The notes beneath the pieces were generated by a model, which searched no databases, was not told the DNA's origin, and was given only the letters and a program-made list of their open reading frames with translations. This document shows positions 9,701-17,065 of a DNA stretch of 64,000 nucleotides, piece after piece. A program made the translations under genes and the position numbers. The DNA is from Pyrinomonadaceae bacterium. Lineage in GTDB: Bacteria; Acidobacteriota; Blastocatellia; Pyrinomonadales; Pyrinomonadaceae. The first letter of the stretch is position 1, and each line of letters begins with the position of its first letter. Where the stretch lies: assembly GCA_021228405.1 (NCBI GenBank), contig JAJQRF010000001.1, positions 744,001-808,000 of the forward strand, read 5' to 3'.

Positions 9701-10803
9701 CGTTTAATGACGACGCGACCGCAATTCCTGCAACTTCGACAGTTCCCGTTCCCGGCGAATATAAACCGACAAATTATGCTCCCGCCGATACATTTGTTAC
9801 GCCCGCGCCTGCCGGACCGTATCAAAACCCTGCGCCAACGGGTTCCACGACATTCGCTTCGGTCTTTAATACAGGAAGCACGACTTTTAACGGCGATTGG
9901 AAACTGTGGGTCGTGGACGATACGGTTGCCGATTCAGGAACGATCGGCGGTTGGAAATTATCTTTTGAAACGCCGCTCTGTATCGACATTTTCCCGCAAG
10001 GAATGCCGCCGAGCTTCGACGGCGATCTGCGAACCGATGTTTCGGTTTTTCGACCGTCCGACGGAAATTGGTATATGAATCGTTCGACAGGCGGTTTTTC
10101 GGCAATAAGTTGGGGAATTTCGACCGACAAACCCGTTCCGGGCGATTACGACGGCGATCAAAGAACCGATGTGGCGGTTTTCCGTAACGGAAACTGGCTG
10201 ATTCTTAATTCGGGAAGCAATACATTGACGAATATAAATTGGGGACTGAGTTCGGACATTTTGGTTCAAAGCGACTATGATGCCGACGGCAGAACCGATG
10301 CGGCGGTCTTCCGTAACGGAACTTGGTATATTCGCAGTTCTGCCGGCGGAAACCCGATATTTATCAACTTCGGGCAAAGCGGCGATAAACCCGTTCCGGC
10401 AGATTATGACGGCGATTTCAAAGCCGATGCGGCGGTTTTCCGCAACGGAACTTGGTATATTCTGCAATCGTTTCACGGTTTCAGAGCCGTTTCGTTCGGA
10501 CTTGCGACCGACAAGCTCGTGCCGATGGATTACGACAATGACCGACGCGCCGACATCGCGGTTTTCCGTCCCGAAAACGGAACTTGGTATCGGATAAACA
10601 GCACGAGCGAACAATTTTCGGCAATTTCGTTCGGACAAAACGGCGACATTCCCGTTCCGGGCGATTACGACGGCGATTTCAAAGCCGATCAAGCCGTTTA
10701 CCGCAACGGAGTTTGGTATCTGAACCGTTCGAGAGACGGATTCCAATCCTTCTCCTTCGGAACGGCAAGCGATATTCCGATTCCGGGAATTCATTTGCGC
10801 TGA
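6793..10803 (+). CDS. Secreted M36 (fungalysin-type) metalloprotease with P domain and FG-GAP-like repeats
   Basis: A 1336-residue exported protease. A signal peptide spans residues about 1-37, and an FTP/PepSY-type inhibitory propeptide about 75-310. The M36 catalytic domain lies at about 430-770, with zinc motif HEATH near residue 538 and the distal glutamate in GMGEGWSDFY about 25 residues on. A proprotein-convertase-type P domain follows (about 900-1065; PKVELTNVSHAWFGDIDV). The C-terminus has six repeats of about 43 residues with a DYDGD...TDxAVFRNGTWY core, resembling FG-GAP/VCBS calcium-binding blades. There is a strong SD and promoter. The likely role is extracellular protein degradation; the repeats probably bind surface or matrix. 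No sorting signal is visible after the last repeat. Confidence 0.92.
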   Translation: MKPQNAFFKGTFPLAVLFVLFSVFFSLYFLPKAKTSAEKKEFQFPIDYDIRTDKDAKAKDEIQNFVQSSSKSASEIDLDRKNVIKAEANLREKIPDLKVEYNNDLRIPEIISPEIKAKRSFLTAPGSEKRADILKDFIRENSALFGIDEIRLAKLKKTADYTNPDGVLSFVRFEQEIGGIPVFRGEVNAGFTKRNEIVRIINNLAPNIDEESVSNNFGNAENAVKMAAKHLGFSENTDNLQRKNSTADELKITFERGNFEDETTAEKIYFPIDSGVVRPAWKVFLWTKEAAFYVIVEAESGAILWHKNVTENQTQPATYNVYGNQTSMMKTADSTSPFSPGCLSPIGCAQPPLVPRTDFTLTGNESPYQFNNNGWIPDGENRTIGNAAEAGIDRDGNNGIDTNGWAFGDPNRVFSYTYNPAPGNPAPGEEPLPTTQTYPPSQYQQGAVTHAFYAVNRWHDETYLLGFNEQSRNFQTSNFGRGGVENDNISVEIQDSTGTNAANFATSADGGRGRLQMYIWTGATPDRDGALDSQVVIHEATHGLSNRLHGNATGLSSNMSRGMGEGWSDFYALALMSEPADDRLGTYTTGGYVAYQITAGFESNYYYGIRRFPLAVLASVGANNKPHNPLTFRYINADCNNLIGTTSTNPNSAFPRGPIGVTTCDQIHNLGEIWSAALWEMRDKLIGVHGAAEGNRRALQYVTDAMKFSSLNPTMLQSRDAIIAAALASNPADATVVWQGFALRGMGYSASIQNTGTGTNNTAVTEAFDLPGLTVLDPITVTELQGDGDGQTEMGETVSVTLKLTNSSGITATNVTASIVNGMSQDYGTISNGQIVMRDITYYIPRYGTCDPFHVITINISSNLGTITRTKSFRVIPAQPGSVFTNNTLINVPNGQPTTTSGAASPYPSIITVSGITGSRIPKVELTNVSHAWFGDIDVMLESPSGQKFTFMSDIYSANNGTNTVSGTFTFNDDATAIPATSTVPVPGEYKPTNYAPADTFVTPAPAGPYQNPAPTGSTTFASVFNTGSTTFNGDWKLWVVDDTVADSGTIGGWKLSFETPLCIDIFPQGMPPSFDGDLRTDVSVFRPSDGNWYMNRSTGGFSAISWGISTDKPVPGDYDGDQRTDVAVFRNGNWLILNSGSNTLTNINWGLSSDILVQSDYDADGRTDAAVFRNGTWYIRSSAGGNPIFINFGQSGDKPVPADYDGDFKADAAVFRNGTWYILQSFHGFRAVSFGLATDKLVPMDYDNDRRADIAVFRPENGTWYRINSTSEQFSAISFGQNGDIPVPGDYDGDFKADQAVYRNGVWYLNRSRDGFQSFSFGTASDIPIPGIHLR

Positions 10804-10821
10804 TCTTGTTTGAGCAAAATA

Positions 10822-10856
10822 AAAGAGGCTTGAGTAATTTTTGCTCAAGCCTCTTT
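10822..10856. terminator. Bidirectional terminator between convergent genes
   Basis: Perfect 13-bp stem (10822-10834 / 10844-10856) with a 9-nt loop. The T-run is better on the minus strand (TTTATTTTG). The right arm contains the last codons and the stop of the minus-strand amidohydrolase gene, so the stem is partly coding. Confidence 0.8.
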
Positions 10857-12197
10857 CATTTTGCGGACGATTTCTTTGATCTTTGCCTTGATCTCAATTT
10901 CATCGAGCACCTTCGATCTTCCGTTTCGATAAAGTTCTTCACCCGCAACCATCGTCATTTGCACGTCACGTGCGTTCGAGGCAAAAACGAGCGCGGAATA
11001 AACGTCGTGAACGGGCATTTGCGCGACATTCTCGAGCGAAACGGCGATCAGATCGGCTTGTTTTCCGCTTTCCAGGGTTCCGGTTTCATTTTCCAGTCCC
11101 AATGCTTTCGCGCCGCCGAGCGTTGCGGTTTCGACAGCTTCTTTCGGTTCGATGAAACGTTTTCCGGAAATGAGATTTCGCGCCGAAAGGACGGCAAAAC
11201 GGGATTCTTCCAAGATGTCGCAGACGTTGTTCGAGGCAACCGAATCGCTCCCGAAACCCGTTTTTACTTTTGCGTCGAGAAACTTTTCAAACGGCGCGAT
11301 GCCGTGACCGAATTTGGCGTTAGATTTCGGGCAATGCGCGGCGCGCGAATCGGTTTCACGCATAATTTCGATGTCCGAATCCGAAACTTTTATACAGTGC
11401 GCGAGCAACGGTTTCGCCTGTAAAATCCCTGTTTTTTCGAGAAATTCGATTGGCGAACAAAAAGGCGTTTGCCATTCGACCCCGTATTTTTCATAAACCT
11501 TTGTAAAAAATCCCGTTCCTTTTTCCAGAAGTTCGGCTTCGTCGCCGGATTCGGCGGCGTGAACCGTGATTTTTACGTTTTCGGCAAGCGCGTATTCGGC
11601 GATGTTTTCAAACAATTTTCGGCTGACCGTGTAAGGCGAATGCGGCGAAAGTCCGGCTTTGACGAGTTCGTTTTCCGTTTCGCGCAAAGCCGAAAACCTT
11701 TCCTTTAATTTCTCAAAATCGGCACGGGCAGTTTTGTTGTCGGGCGAAAATTCGGTTTCCTGAAACAAAATCCCGCGAAGCTTGTTTTTCTTCAATGCTT
11801 CAAAGCCGACCGCGCCGAAACGACCGATGTCGCCGAAACAGGTCACGCCCGCCCGAACGCCTTCGAGCGCGCCGAAAATCGCGGCGGTTTTTACGTCTTC
11901 ATCCGTCAAAATTTCGGCGCGGGTTTTCGTTACCTTCAAAAGCCACGCCGTAAAATCGTGTTCGACCGTATCGAGAAATCCGCGCATCGCCGTTAGTTCG
12001 AGATGCGAATGCACATTGACGAAACCGGGCAAAATTGCGGCTTCACCAAAGGATTCGTGTTCGGCTTGCGGGTATTTTTCCTTTAATTCGGAAAAGGCAC
12101 CGACGGCGAGAATTTTGTCTTTTTCGATGACGACCGCGCCGTTTTCGATCGGTTCTGACGAGATCGGCAAAACATATTCGGCGGAAAGAATTTTCAT
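10845..12197 (-). CDS. Amidohydrolase-family deaminase (MTA/SAH or aminofutalosine deaminase type)
   Basis: A 450-residue metal-dependent hydrolase of the cytosine-deaminase/TrzN/MtaD branch. Metal-binding motifs: VHSHLE near residue 54, HAAESG in the middle, AHC followed by CPKSN, and GSDSVASNN. These fit hydrolytic deamination of an adenine nucleoside such as 5'-methylthioadenosine or S-adenosylhomocysteine. Because mqnD of the futalosine menaquinone route is in the same window, aminodeoxyfutalosine deaminase (MqnX) is an alternative. I chose the ATG at 12197 (MKILSAEYV), since the 14 residues encoded upstream look non-coding. A TATAAT box lies only about 10 bp before this ATG, so the mRNA could be leaderless. 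Substrate not determined. Confidence 0.8.
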   Translation of the reverse strand: MKILSAEYVLPISSEPIENGAVVIEKDKILAVGAFSELKEKYPQAEHESFGEAAILPGFVNVHSHLELTAMRGFLDTVEHDFTAWLLKVTKTRAEILTDEDVKTAAIFGALEGVRAGVTCFGDIGRFGAVGFEALKKNKLRGILFQETEFSPDNKTARADFEKLKERFSALRETENELVKAGLSPHSPYTVSRKLFENIAEYALAENVKITVHAAESGDEAELLEKGTGFFTKVYEKYGVEWQTPFCSPIEFLEKTGILQAKPLLAHCIKVSDSDIEIMRETDSRAAHCPKSNAKFGHGIAPFEKFLDAKVKTGFGSDSVASNNVCDILEESRFAVLSARNLISGKRFIEPKEAVETATLGGAKALGLENETGTLESGKQADLIAVSLENVAQMPVHDVYSALVFASNARDVQMTMVAGEELYRNGRSKVLDEIEIKAKIKEIVRKMKEA

Positions 12198-12295
12198 TAT
12201 GAAATTATAGAAAGAAACCACGATTAAAGCGATTCGCACGAATTTTTTCTTTTAATTTAATCGGGTGAAAATCCGCGTCAATCGTTGTTTCAAAT

Positions 12296-12862
12296 TTATC
12301 TTGTCTGTTCCTGATAGCGTTTCAGGATCGAAGAAACGTAGGCTTTGGTCGAGGAAATATTGATGCGTTCGATGAAGTCGTTCTGGCTTAATTTTGAAGC
12401 GTCCGTGTCGCGTGTCCACTCTTCGACGCGACTTGCTCCGGCGTTGTAGGCGGCGAGAGTCATCGCTTTTTCGGCGGGAAAACCGCGATATTTTTGACGC
12501 AGTTTTTCGAGATACCAACAGCCGACCTGAATATTTCTTTCAGGATCGCGTAAAAATTCATTGACGTTTTCGGCGGTTTGCTTTTCAAACTCCTTGAATC
12601 CGGTTTCCTTCGCCCATTCACGTGCAACTAACGGCGTAACCTGCATCAGACCGACTTCGTCCGCGCCGCCGATCTTCCAGGCGCGAAAGAAGGTTTCTTC
12701 ATAGATCACGCTCCAGACCAATTTTTCGTCCAGACGATAAATGCCCGCTTGCCGCACAATTAATTCATCGTAGCGGTGAATCCAGTATTGGTTGAAAAAA
12801 TATGCCCCAAACAGCGACAAAATCAGGATGATGATCGCCGAGGAGAGTAAATAGCGGCGCAT
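12296..12862 (-). CDS. Membrane-anchored lytic transglycosylase (SLT domain)
   Basis: A 188-residue protein with an N-terminal membrane anchor (residues about 5-25) and a soluble lytic transglycosylase fold. The catalytic glutamate is in IYEETFFR, followed by the family motifs GLMQVTP and AAYNAG. It would cleave peptidoglycan glycan strands, forming 1,6-anhydro ends, in the periplasm. Last gene of a close-packed minus-strand run (11 bp after the preceding gene). Length and motifs fit small Slt/MltC-like enzymes. Confidence 0.9.
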   Translation of the reverse strand: MRRYLLSSAIIILILSLFGAYFFNQYWIHRYDELIVRQAGIYRLDEKLVWSVIYEETFFRAWKIGGADEVGLMQVTPLVAREWAKETGFKEFEKQTAENVNEFLRDPERNIQVGCWYLEKLRQKYRGFPAEKAMTLAAYNAGASRVEEWTRDTDASKLSQNDFIERINISSTKAYVSSILKRYQEQTR

Positions 12863-12873
12863 TTTTGTTTAGG

Positions 12874-13662
12874 TTAATTGGGTTTCTTAAATGATTTCCA
12901 GAGATCGACCGTGCGAATCTTGCGGTCAACTCCTTCATATACTTTCCGTTTGGCTCTTTCGTCCAAAATATGTCCCTGCAACCAGATGTCAGCTCGCAAA
13001 AACGCGCCGATCTTTAATTTTTCGCGTTGCAAAGTGCGTTGATTGACCAAAACTTCGAGTTTGAATTCGCCCAGATCGAGATAAATCCAGAAAAGATCGT
13101 TTCCCGAAAACGAATTTTTCAGCGAATCGAAAGCCAGAACCTCGCCGCACAAACTCCAATCGTTTTCTTCGGAGATGACGTTGAGTGCGACTTCGTCAAA
13201 AGCGCGCCAGAATTTTTTATCGGCATTTTCGAGAATTTCGGCGCGATATGCCAAACCGCACAAACCGACCTTCAAAACGCTTTCTTCAAAAATCTTCGTG
13301 CCGACCTCGGTTAAATTCTGCAACTCGAACAAAACTTCGGTTTCGCTGTTTTCCAAAAATCCGTGAATCACGTTTTCGGCTTCCTTGTCGAATTCCGACA
13401 AAACCCACGGCGAAATTTTCTGTGCGTAACGCGCCCGAAAAGCCGGACGGCAATCGTTTGAAAATATCTCGCCCGTTTCCGATTCGTAAAGCACCGACCA
13501 AACTTCGAGTCCCGCGCCGAGCTTTAAGCATCTGCCGTGCAGAGTTCCGCTTTTGCGCGAAAGACGCGAAACCTCGCCGCGCTTGCCGATGTCGGCAGCA
13601 AGGTCGTTCAGAGCGGATTCGTTCCCGATCTCGATTCCGATTGCTTCAAAAGCGATTTCCAT
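12874..13662 (-). CDS. Conserved-looking protein of unknown function
   Basis: A 262-residue soluble protein that I do not recognise. It has no signal peptide, membrane segment or obvious catalytic motif. The composition is acidic/aromatic, with alternating beta-rich stretches (for example FWIYLDLGEFKLEVLVNQ). It starts 3 bp after the small partner of the PIN protein and ends 11 bp before the lytic transglycosylase, so it is probably co-transcribed with both. Codon use matches its neighbours, which supports it being a real gene. Confidence 0.7.
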   Translation of the reverse strand: MEIAFEAIGIEIGNESALNDLAADIGKRGEVSRLSRKSGTLHGRCLKLGAGLEVWSVLYESETGEIFSNDCRPAFRARYAQKISPWVLSEFDKEAENVIHGFLENSETEVLFELQNLTEVGTKIFEESVLKVGLCGLAYRAEILENADKKFWRAFDEVALNVISEENDWSLCGEVLAFDSLKNSFSGNDLFWIYLDLGEFKLEVLVNQRTLQREKLKIGAFLRADIWLQGHILDERAKRKVYEGVDRKIRTVDLWKSFKKPN

Positions 13663-13665
13663 AAC

Positions 13666-13863
13666 TCAGGTTTTGCGTTTCGATTTGGCTTTACTTTTAT
13701 TTGCGACCGTTTCGATTTCCACCGAATGAAGCGATTTTCCTTCGCTTAAAAATTTTCCCGAACGCACCATCTCGGCGAACAGGTCAACGTCATAATCAGC
13801 CTGACGCGCCATTTCCTGGCGAATATCGAGCAAAACTTCTAAAAACTTCGGACGGCGATACAT
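13666..13863 (-). CDS. Small partner of the PIN-domain protein, putative antitoxin
   Basis: A 65-residue protein. The N-terminal 30 residues are an amphipathic helix (FLEVLLDIRQEMARQADYDV) and the C-terminus is a basic tail (KSKAKSKRKT). It lies 65 bp after the PIN gene in the same direction. Short proteins of this helical type commonly follow PIN genes of the YLETS subgroup and are assumed to be their antitoxins. No DNA-binding motif is obvious. The antitoxin role is inferred from size and position. Confidence 0.6.
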   Translation of the reverse strand: MYRRPKFLEVLLDIRQEMARQADYDVDLFAEMVRSGKFLSEGKSLHSVEIETVANKSKAKSKRKT

Positions 13864-13928
13864 AAAAATTTCCAGCCAATCTTAATTGTAAACGTTGGAC
13901 ATAAATTGTTAAAGCGGAATTTTCACTC

Positions 13929-14390
13929 TCAACTGTGAACGAGAAATTCGGGCGTGACGATGACGGGCGAAAAGAAACCGGCGGCAGTATTGAAAAGACG
14001 GATTCGTGCTTGTTTGCGCACATTGGCGAGATGTCCGAAGTTCCACGTGACGAGATAATCTATTTTGTGAACCGAAGCCAGCGCGACGTGAAAAGCGTCC
14101 GCCAGAAACTTGCGGTGAAAGATACCGCGCGAAATATAACCTTCGGCTAAAATGGCGACTTCTTCGAGCATTTCCAGCTTTCCGAGAGGTTTTATCAGTT
14201 TCAAATAGCCCGTCCGATGCGGTTCGGCGACGCATTCGAGTTCGCGCTGAACGAGCAGAGAGGTAAAAGCGCGATATTCCGAAAGTTCGTGCTCCCACCA
14301 ACGAATCGTCAGATCGCGCCGAAAAGGTTCGCCGTTGTCGAGATATGCGCCGACCACGGAAGTTTCAAGATAAAGACTTAATTTCATCAT
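13929..14390 (-). CDS. PIN-domain protein, VapC-like putative toxin
   Basis: A 153-residue PIN-fold ribonuclease candidate. Acidic metal-site residues are in LYLETSVVG (E, D-replaced form), the central QRELE segment, and LADAFHVAL; the motif TWNFGHL is typical of the VapC subgroup that begins KLYLETS. Such proteins cut tRNA or other RNA when free of antitoxin. It is the first gene of the run, with the presumed antitoxin downstream (toxin-first order). The start codon abuts an array of 7-bp repeats. Confidence 0.78.
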   Translation of the reverse strand: MMKLSLYLETSVVGAYLDNGEPFRRDLTIRWWEHELSEYRAFTSLLVQRELECVAEPHRTGYLKLIKPLGKLEMLEEVAILAEGYISRGIFHRKFLADAFHVALASVHKIDYLVTWNFGHLANVRKQARIRLFNTAAGFFSPVIVTPEFLVHS

Positions 14391-14394
14391 TTAT

Positions 14395-14476
14395 AGTCTA
14401 AAGTCCGGAGTCCGAAGTCCAAAGTCTGTATTATAAGTTTTCGATTTTGGACTCAAGACTCAAGACTCAAGACTCA
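14395..14476. repeat. Inverted pair of 7-bp tandem repeats
   Basis: Five AGTCTAA/AGTCCGA-type heptamers (14395-14429) face four GACTCAA-type heptamers (14449-14476) across an AT-rich 19-bp centre. The array fills the whole space between the PIN gene start and the stop of the retropepsin-like gene, whose stop codon lies in the last unit. Confidence 0.8.
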
Positions 14477-16051
14477 TTTTTGAATCGGCACGAAAATTAC
14501 TTTCGAGTTGTCAAAATCGAAGGTTAGCCGATAATTTCTCAAAAAATTACCGCCCAAAATTCCGGCTTGCTCAAAACCCGACGCTTCGTTAATGATGTCC
14601 AGATCGAGCGCGATGGCATTGACGCTTTCGCGCGTGTGCGTTCCGAAAGTGACTCTCGGAAGCAGGAAAGACGGAACGTTTTCCGTCACGCCCGCCGCGC
14701 CGATCACGCGCATCGTTTCGCTTTTCATAAACTGGCTCATTTCCGCCGTTCCCGCAATGTCGTCGGAAATAACCGAAATGCTCGCGCCCGTATCGACGAT
14801 GAAATTGAGCGGAACCTGCACGCCTTCAAGCTGAACTTCGCCGCTCAGAAATCCGCTCGAAGTCAGGCGCAAGGGCAGTGAAAGATCGTCGCCCGTCGCG
14901 GCTTTTTTATGAACCGACTCTTTTTTCGTGAGTGAAAAACTCAAATCGCCGTAATCGATGGTCGTCAAAAACTTGGAGATCAAAGCCAACCCGATATATC
15001 CGTCGATAATTTCATTGTTCGTATGAAATTTTCTGATGTAAACGGGCACGTTTCTGATCTTGACATCGCCGATATTGACCGTTTTCAGAAATCCGTAAAC
15101 GATCTCGAATCTCCCGTCGCCGCCGATTCCTCTCGCGTGACCGCCGCGCGCGACCGTTTTGATCTTTAATTTGCTCGCCGTTTTTTCGGAAATGACCGAA
15201 ATGCCCGAACCTGTATCCAGCACGAAACGTAAAGGTTCTTCGCTGTTGTTGATCCTCAATTCGATAATCGGACGGTTGCCGACCAGCTGAAATTTTACGG
15301 ACGTTTGCTCTTTACCGCTTTGCACGTATAAATATTCCTGATTGCCGAGATAATTCAGAAAATCGATGACACCCTTGATGCGTTCGCGGCGGTCTTTGTC
15401 GGTTTCATTTGAAATCGATAAATATCTCCGGTAGGCTTCGGCGGCTTGCTTGTATTTTTCGGCACGCGCCGCGACCTGTGCAAAGGCGAAAGTGTAATCA
15501 GGTTCGGAAGGGTCGTTGTAAACCGCCTGCCCCAAACGGTCTAAACTGTGGTCGATGCGGTTCTCGTAAAAATCTATCAAACCGAGTCCCGCCCAAGCCA
15601 TCGCCTCGCGCCTGTCCAACTTTAACGAATTAACGACCGCGATCCGCGCCTCGTGAAAATTTCCCGCATACAAATACGTCATTCCGAGAACCGCAAACGC
15701 TTCCGAATTTTTCGGCTCATTTTTGCAGACCTCGAGCGAATGATCGTAGGCTTCGACCAGTTTTCTCTGTTTCAGGAAAACTTTGGCGAGCTTTAGTTTT
15801 GCGCTGGAATCGTTCGGATTGACGCTTAAGACGCGGCGCAGAAGTTTTTCGGCTTCGGGATACTTTCCTTTCTTAAAAAGTTTCTCCGCCTGTTTGGTCA
15901 TTTGCCTCGTGTCTTCGGCGGCGGTTTGCTGAATATCGTCGAAGGCAAACGCCGGGAATGCCGCAAACAGGCAAATCAAGCTTGAGATGATGAAACGTTT
16001 TTTGAGGAAAGGAACAAAAAAAACTCGTGTCCGAAAATAGTTATCTTTCAT
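14474..16051 (-). CDS. Exported TPR protein with two retropepsin-like aspartyl protease domains
   Basis: A 525-residue protein with a signal peptide (residues about 15-37), TPR repeats (about 45-220) and two tandem retropepsin-like domains. The aspartate motifs are FVLDTGSGISVIS and, about 125 residues later, FIVDTGASISVIS. Viral retropepsins act as dimers of one DTG domain; here two domains in one chain could form an internal dimer, as in pepsin (inference). The start is supported by AAAGGAG 10 bp upstream. Probably periplasmic; the substrate is unknown. Confidence 0.88.
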   Translation of the reverse strand: MKDNYFRTRVFFVPFLKKRFIISSLICLFAAFPAFAFDDIQQTAAEDTRQMTKQAEKLFKKGKYPEAEKLLRRVLSVNPNDSSAKLKLAKVFLKQRKLVEAYDHSLEVCKNEPKNSEAFAVLGMTYLYAGNFHEARIAVVNSLKLDRREAMAWAGLGLIDFYENRIDHSLDRLGQAVYNDPSEPDYTFAFAQVAARAEKYKQAAEAYRRYLSISNETDKDRRERIKGVIDFLNYLGNQEYLYVQSGKEQTSVKFQLVGNRPIIELRINNSEEPLRFVLDTGSGISVISEKTASKLKIKTVARGGHARGIGGDGRFEIVYGFLKTVNIGDVKIRNVPVYIRKFHTNNEIIDGYIGLALISKFLTTIDYGDLSFSLTKKESVHKKAATGDDLSLPLRLTSSGFLSGEVQLEGVQVPLNFIVDTGASISVISDDIAGTAEMSQFMKSETMRVIGAAGVTENVPSFLLPRVTFGTHTRESVNAIALDLDIINEASGFEQAGILGGNFLRNYRLTFDFDNSKVIFVPIQK

Positions 16052-16081
16052 AATAGAAACTCCTTTCCCTTCGGTTTAAAA

Positions 16082-16744
16082 TCACTTTAAGATTTCGCCC
16101 GTTTTCATTGACCACAAGACCAAATCCAACTCGTCGAAATCGATTTTTGTTAGTTTTGACAGATTTTTAAGCTTTTGCTCAATCGTTAGATACTTCAAAC
16201 GCGTATTTGGTGGCTTTGGGTCATCAATTATTTTTAATTCCGCCAAGCTCCGCAGAATATGCTTGTCGAGAATCGCGTAGCCCTTTAAGCCGATGTTTCT
16301 TAAATAGTGGCTTGCTTCCTTATAACCCAAGCCTTTAATGCCTTTTTCTTTAACCAGCCAATCGCGCCTTTCGAGCGGATCGGCAAAACTTTCCAGTTTT
16401 TTACGCAGTTCCAGATTGCAGTGTTCCTGCAAAAAATCGCGCGAAGCGACGATGTAACCTGCCCGCGCCCGCGGATAACGATGCCGACCGACGAGTGCGT
16501 TCATCAATTCTTCGTGCGTTCCCGTCAAAAGAAGCGGTCTGACAGCTTCGACCGAACGCAAACCCATTTTTGCCGAACAGCCGCCGGTAAAAAAGCAAAA
16601 AACCATTTCTTCCCAGAGCCGCTCGTCCGCGCCGCTTTTCCAAACTTCTTCAAACTCGGCGATCCGCGCCCGAATTTCTTCGCGTCTTTCTTCGTAAGCG
16701 GCTTTTATTTTTTCGATTGTTAAGGGTTCCGATTCTTTTTTCAC
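16082..16744 (-). CDS. ogg: 8-oxoguanine DNA glycosylase/AP lyase, Ogg2 (archaeal) type
   Basis: A 220-residue base-excision repair enzyme removing 8-oxoguanine and nicking the abasic site. The helix-hairpin-helix region GLGYKEASHYLRNIG contains the catalytic lysine (K142), and the catalytic aspartate is D160 in AILDKHILR, as in the Methanocaldococcus-type Ogg2 group. The start codon is GTG (16744), with a weak AGAGAG site upstream. It ends 30 bp before the retropepsin-like gene. This family is common in archaea and scattered in bacteria. Confidence 0.88.
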   Translation of the reverse strand: MKKESEPLTIEKIKAAYEERREEIRARIAEFEEVWKSGADERLWEEMVFCFFTGGCSAKMGLRSVEAVRPLLLTGTHEELMNALVGRHRYPRARAGYIVASRDFLQEHCNLELRKKLESFADPLERRDWLVKEKGIKGLGYKEASHYLRNIGLKGYAILDKHILRSLAELKIIDDPKPPNTRLKYLTIEQKLKNLSKLTKIDFDELDLVLWSMKTGEILK

Positions 16745-16983
16745 AAATCTCTCTTTTCGGTTAGATAATTTTATGAGCGGTCAAAACTTATGTCAATGAT
16801 TTTTTTCTCAAATTATTCTCAAAAATTTCTAAATTCTCTTCCCTTTTCGTTGTTTTTCAGGTATAAGCAAATAAGATCGTTTCCATAAGCAATCTTTAAT
16901 AATAAAAGCATCCAAATCGTGAACAAATTCATCGAAGATTTCGTCTGAAATCACGGAAGTCAGAAAAAAGTTTCAGAAATTAT
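16745..16983. other. Divergent intergenic region, no gene seen
   Basis: An AT-rich stretch between the ogg start and the PBP4 promoter. I find no open frame with coding character and no clear structured RNA. It probably holds the ogg promoter. Confidence 0.5.
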
Positions 16984-17014
16984 TTGAAAAGACAGGTGGT
17001 TAATGTGTTATAAT
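16984..17014 (+). promoter_or_regulatory. Promoter of the PBP4 gene
   Basis: -35 TTGAAA (16984-16989), 19-nt spacer, -10 TATAAT (17009-17014). Transcription would begin near 17021, so the in-frame ATG at 17003 cannot be the start; this decides for the ATG at 17066. Confidence 0.65.
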
Positions 17015-17065
17015 TTTCTCAGCTTTCCCGAGAAAGCCTACCACAGCAACCAGATAAGAAAAATA

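Noticed and set aside
9958-10848. A 296-codon minus-strand open frame under the FG-GAP-like repeats of the M36 protease
   Set aside because: Its apparent repeats are the antisense of the real repeats; it has no start signals.
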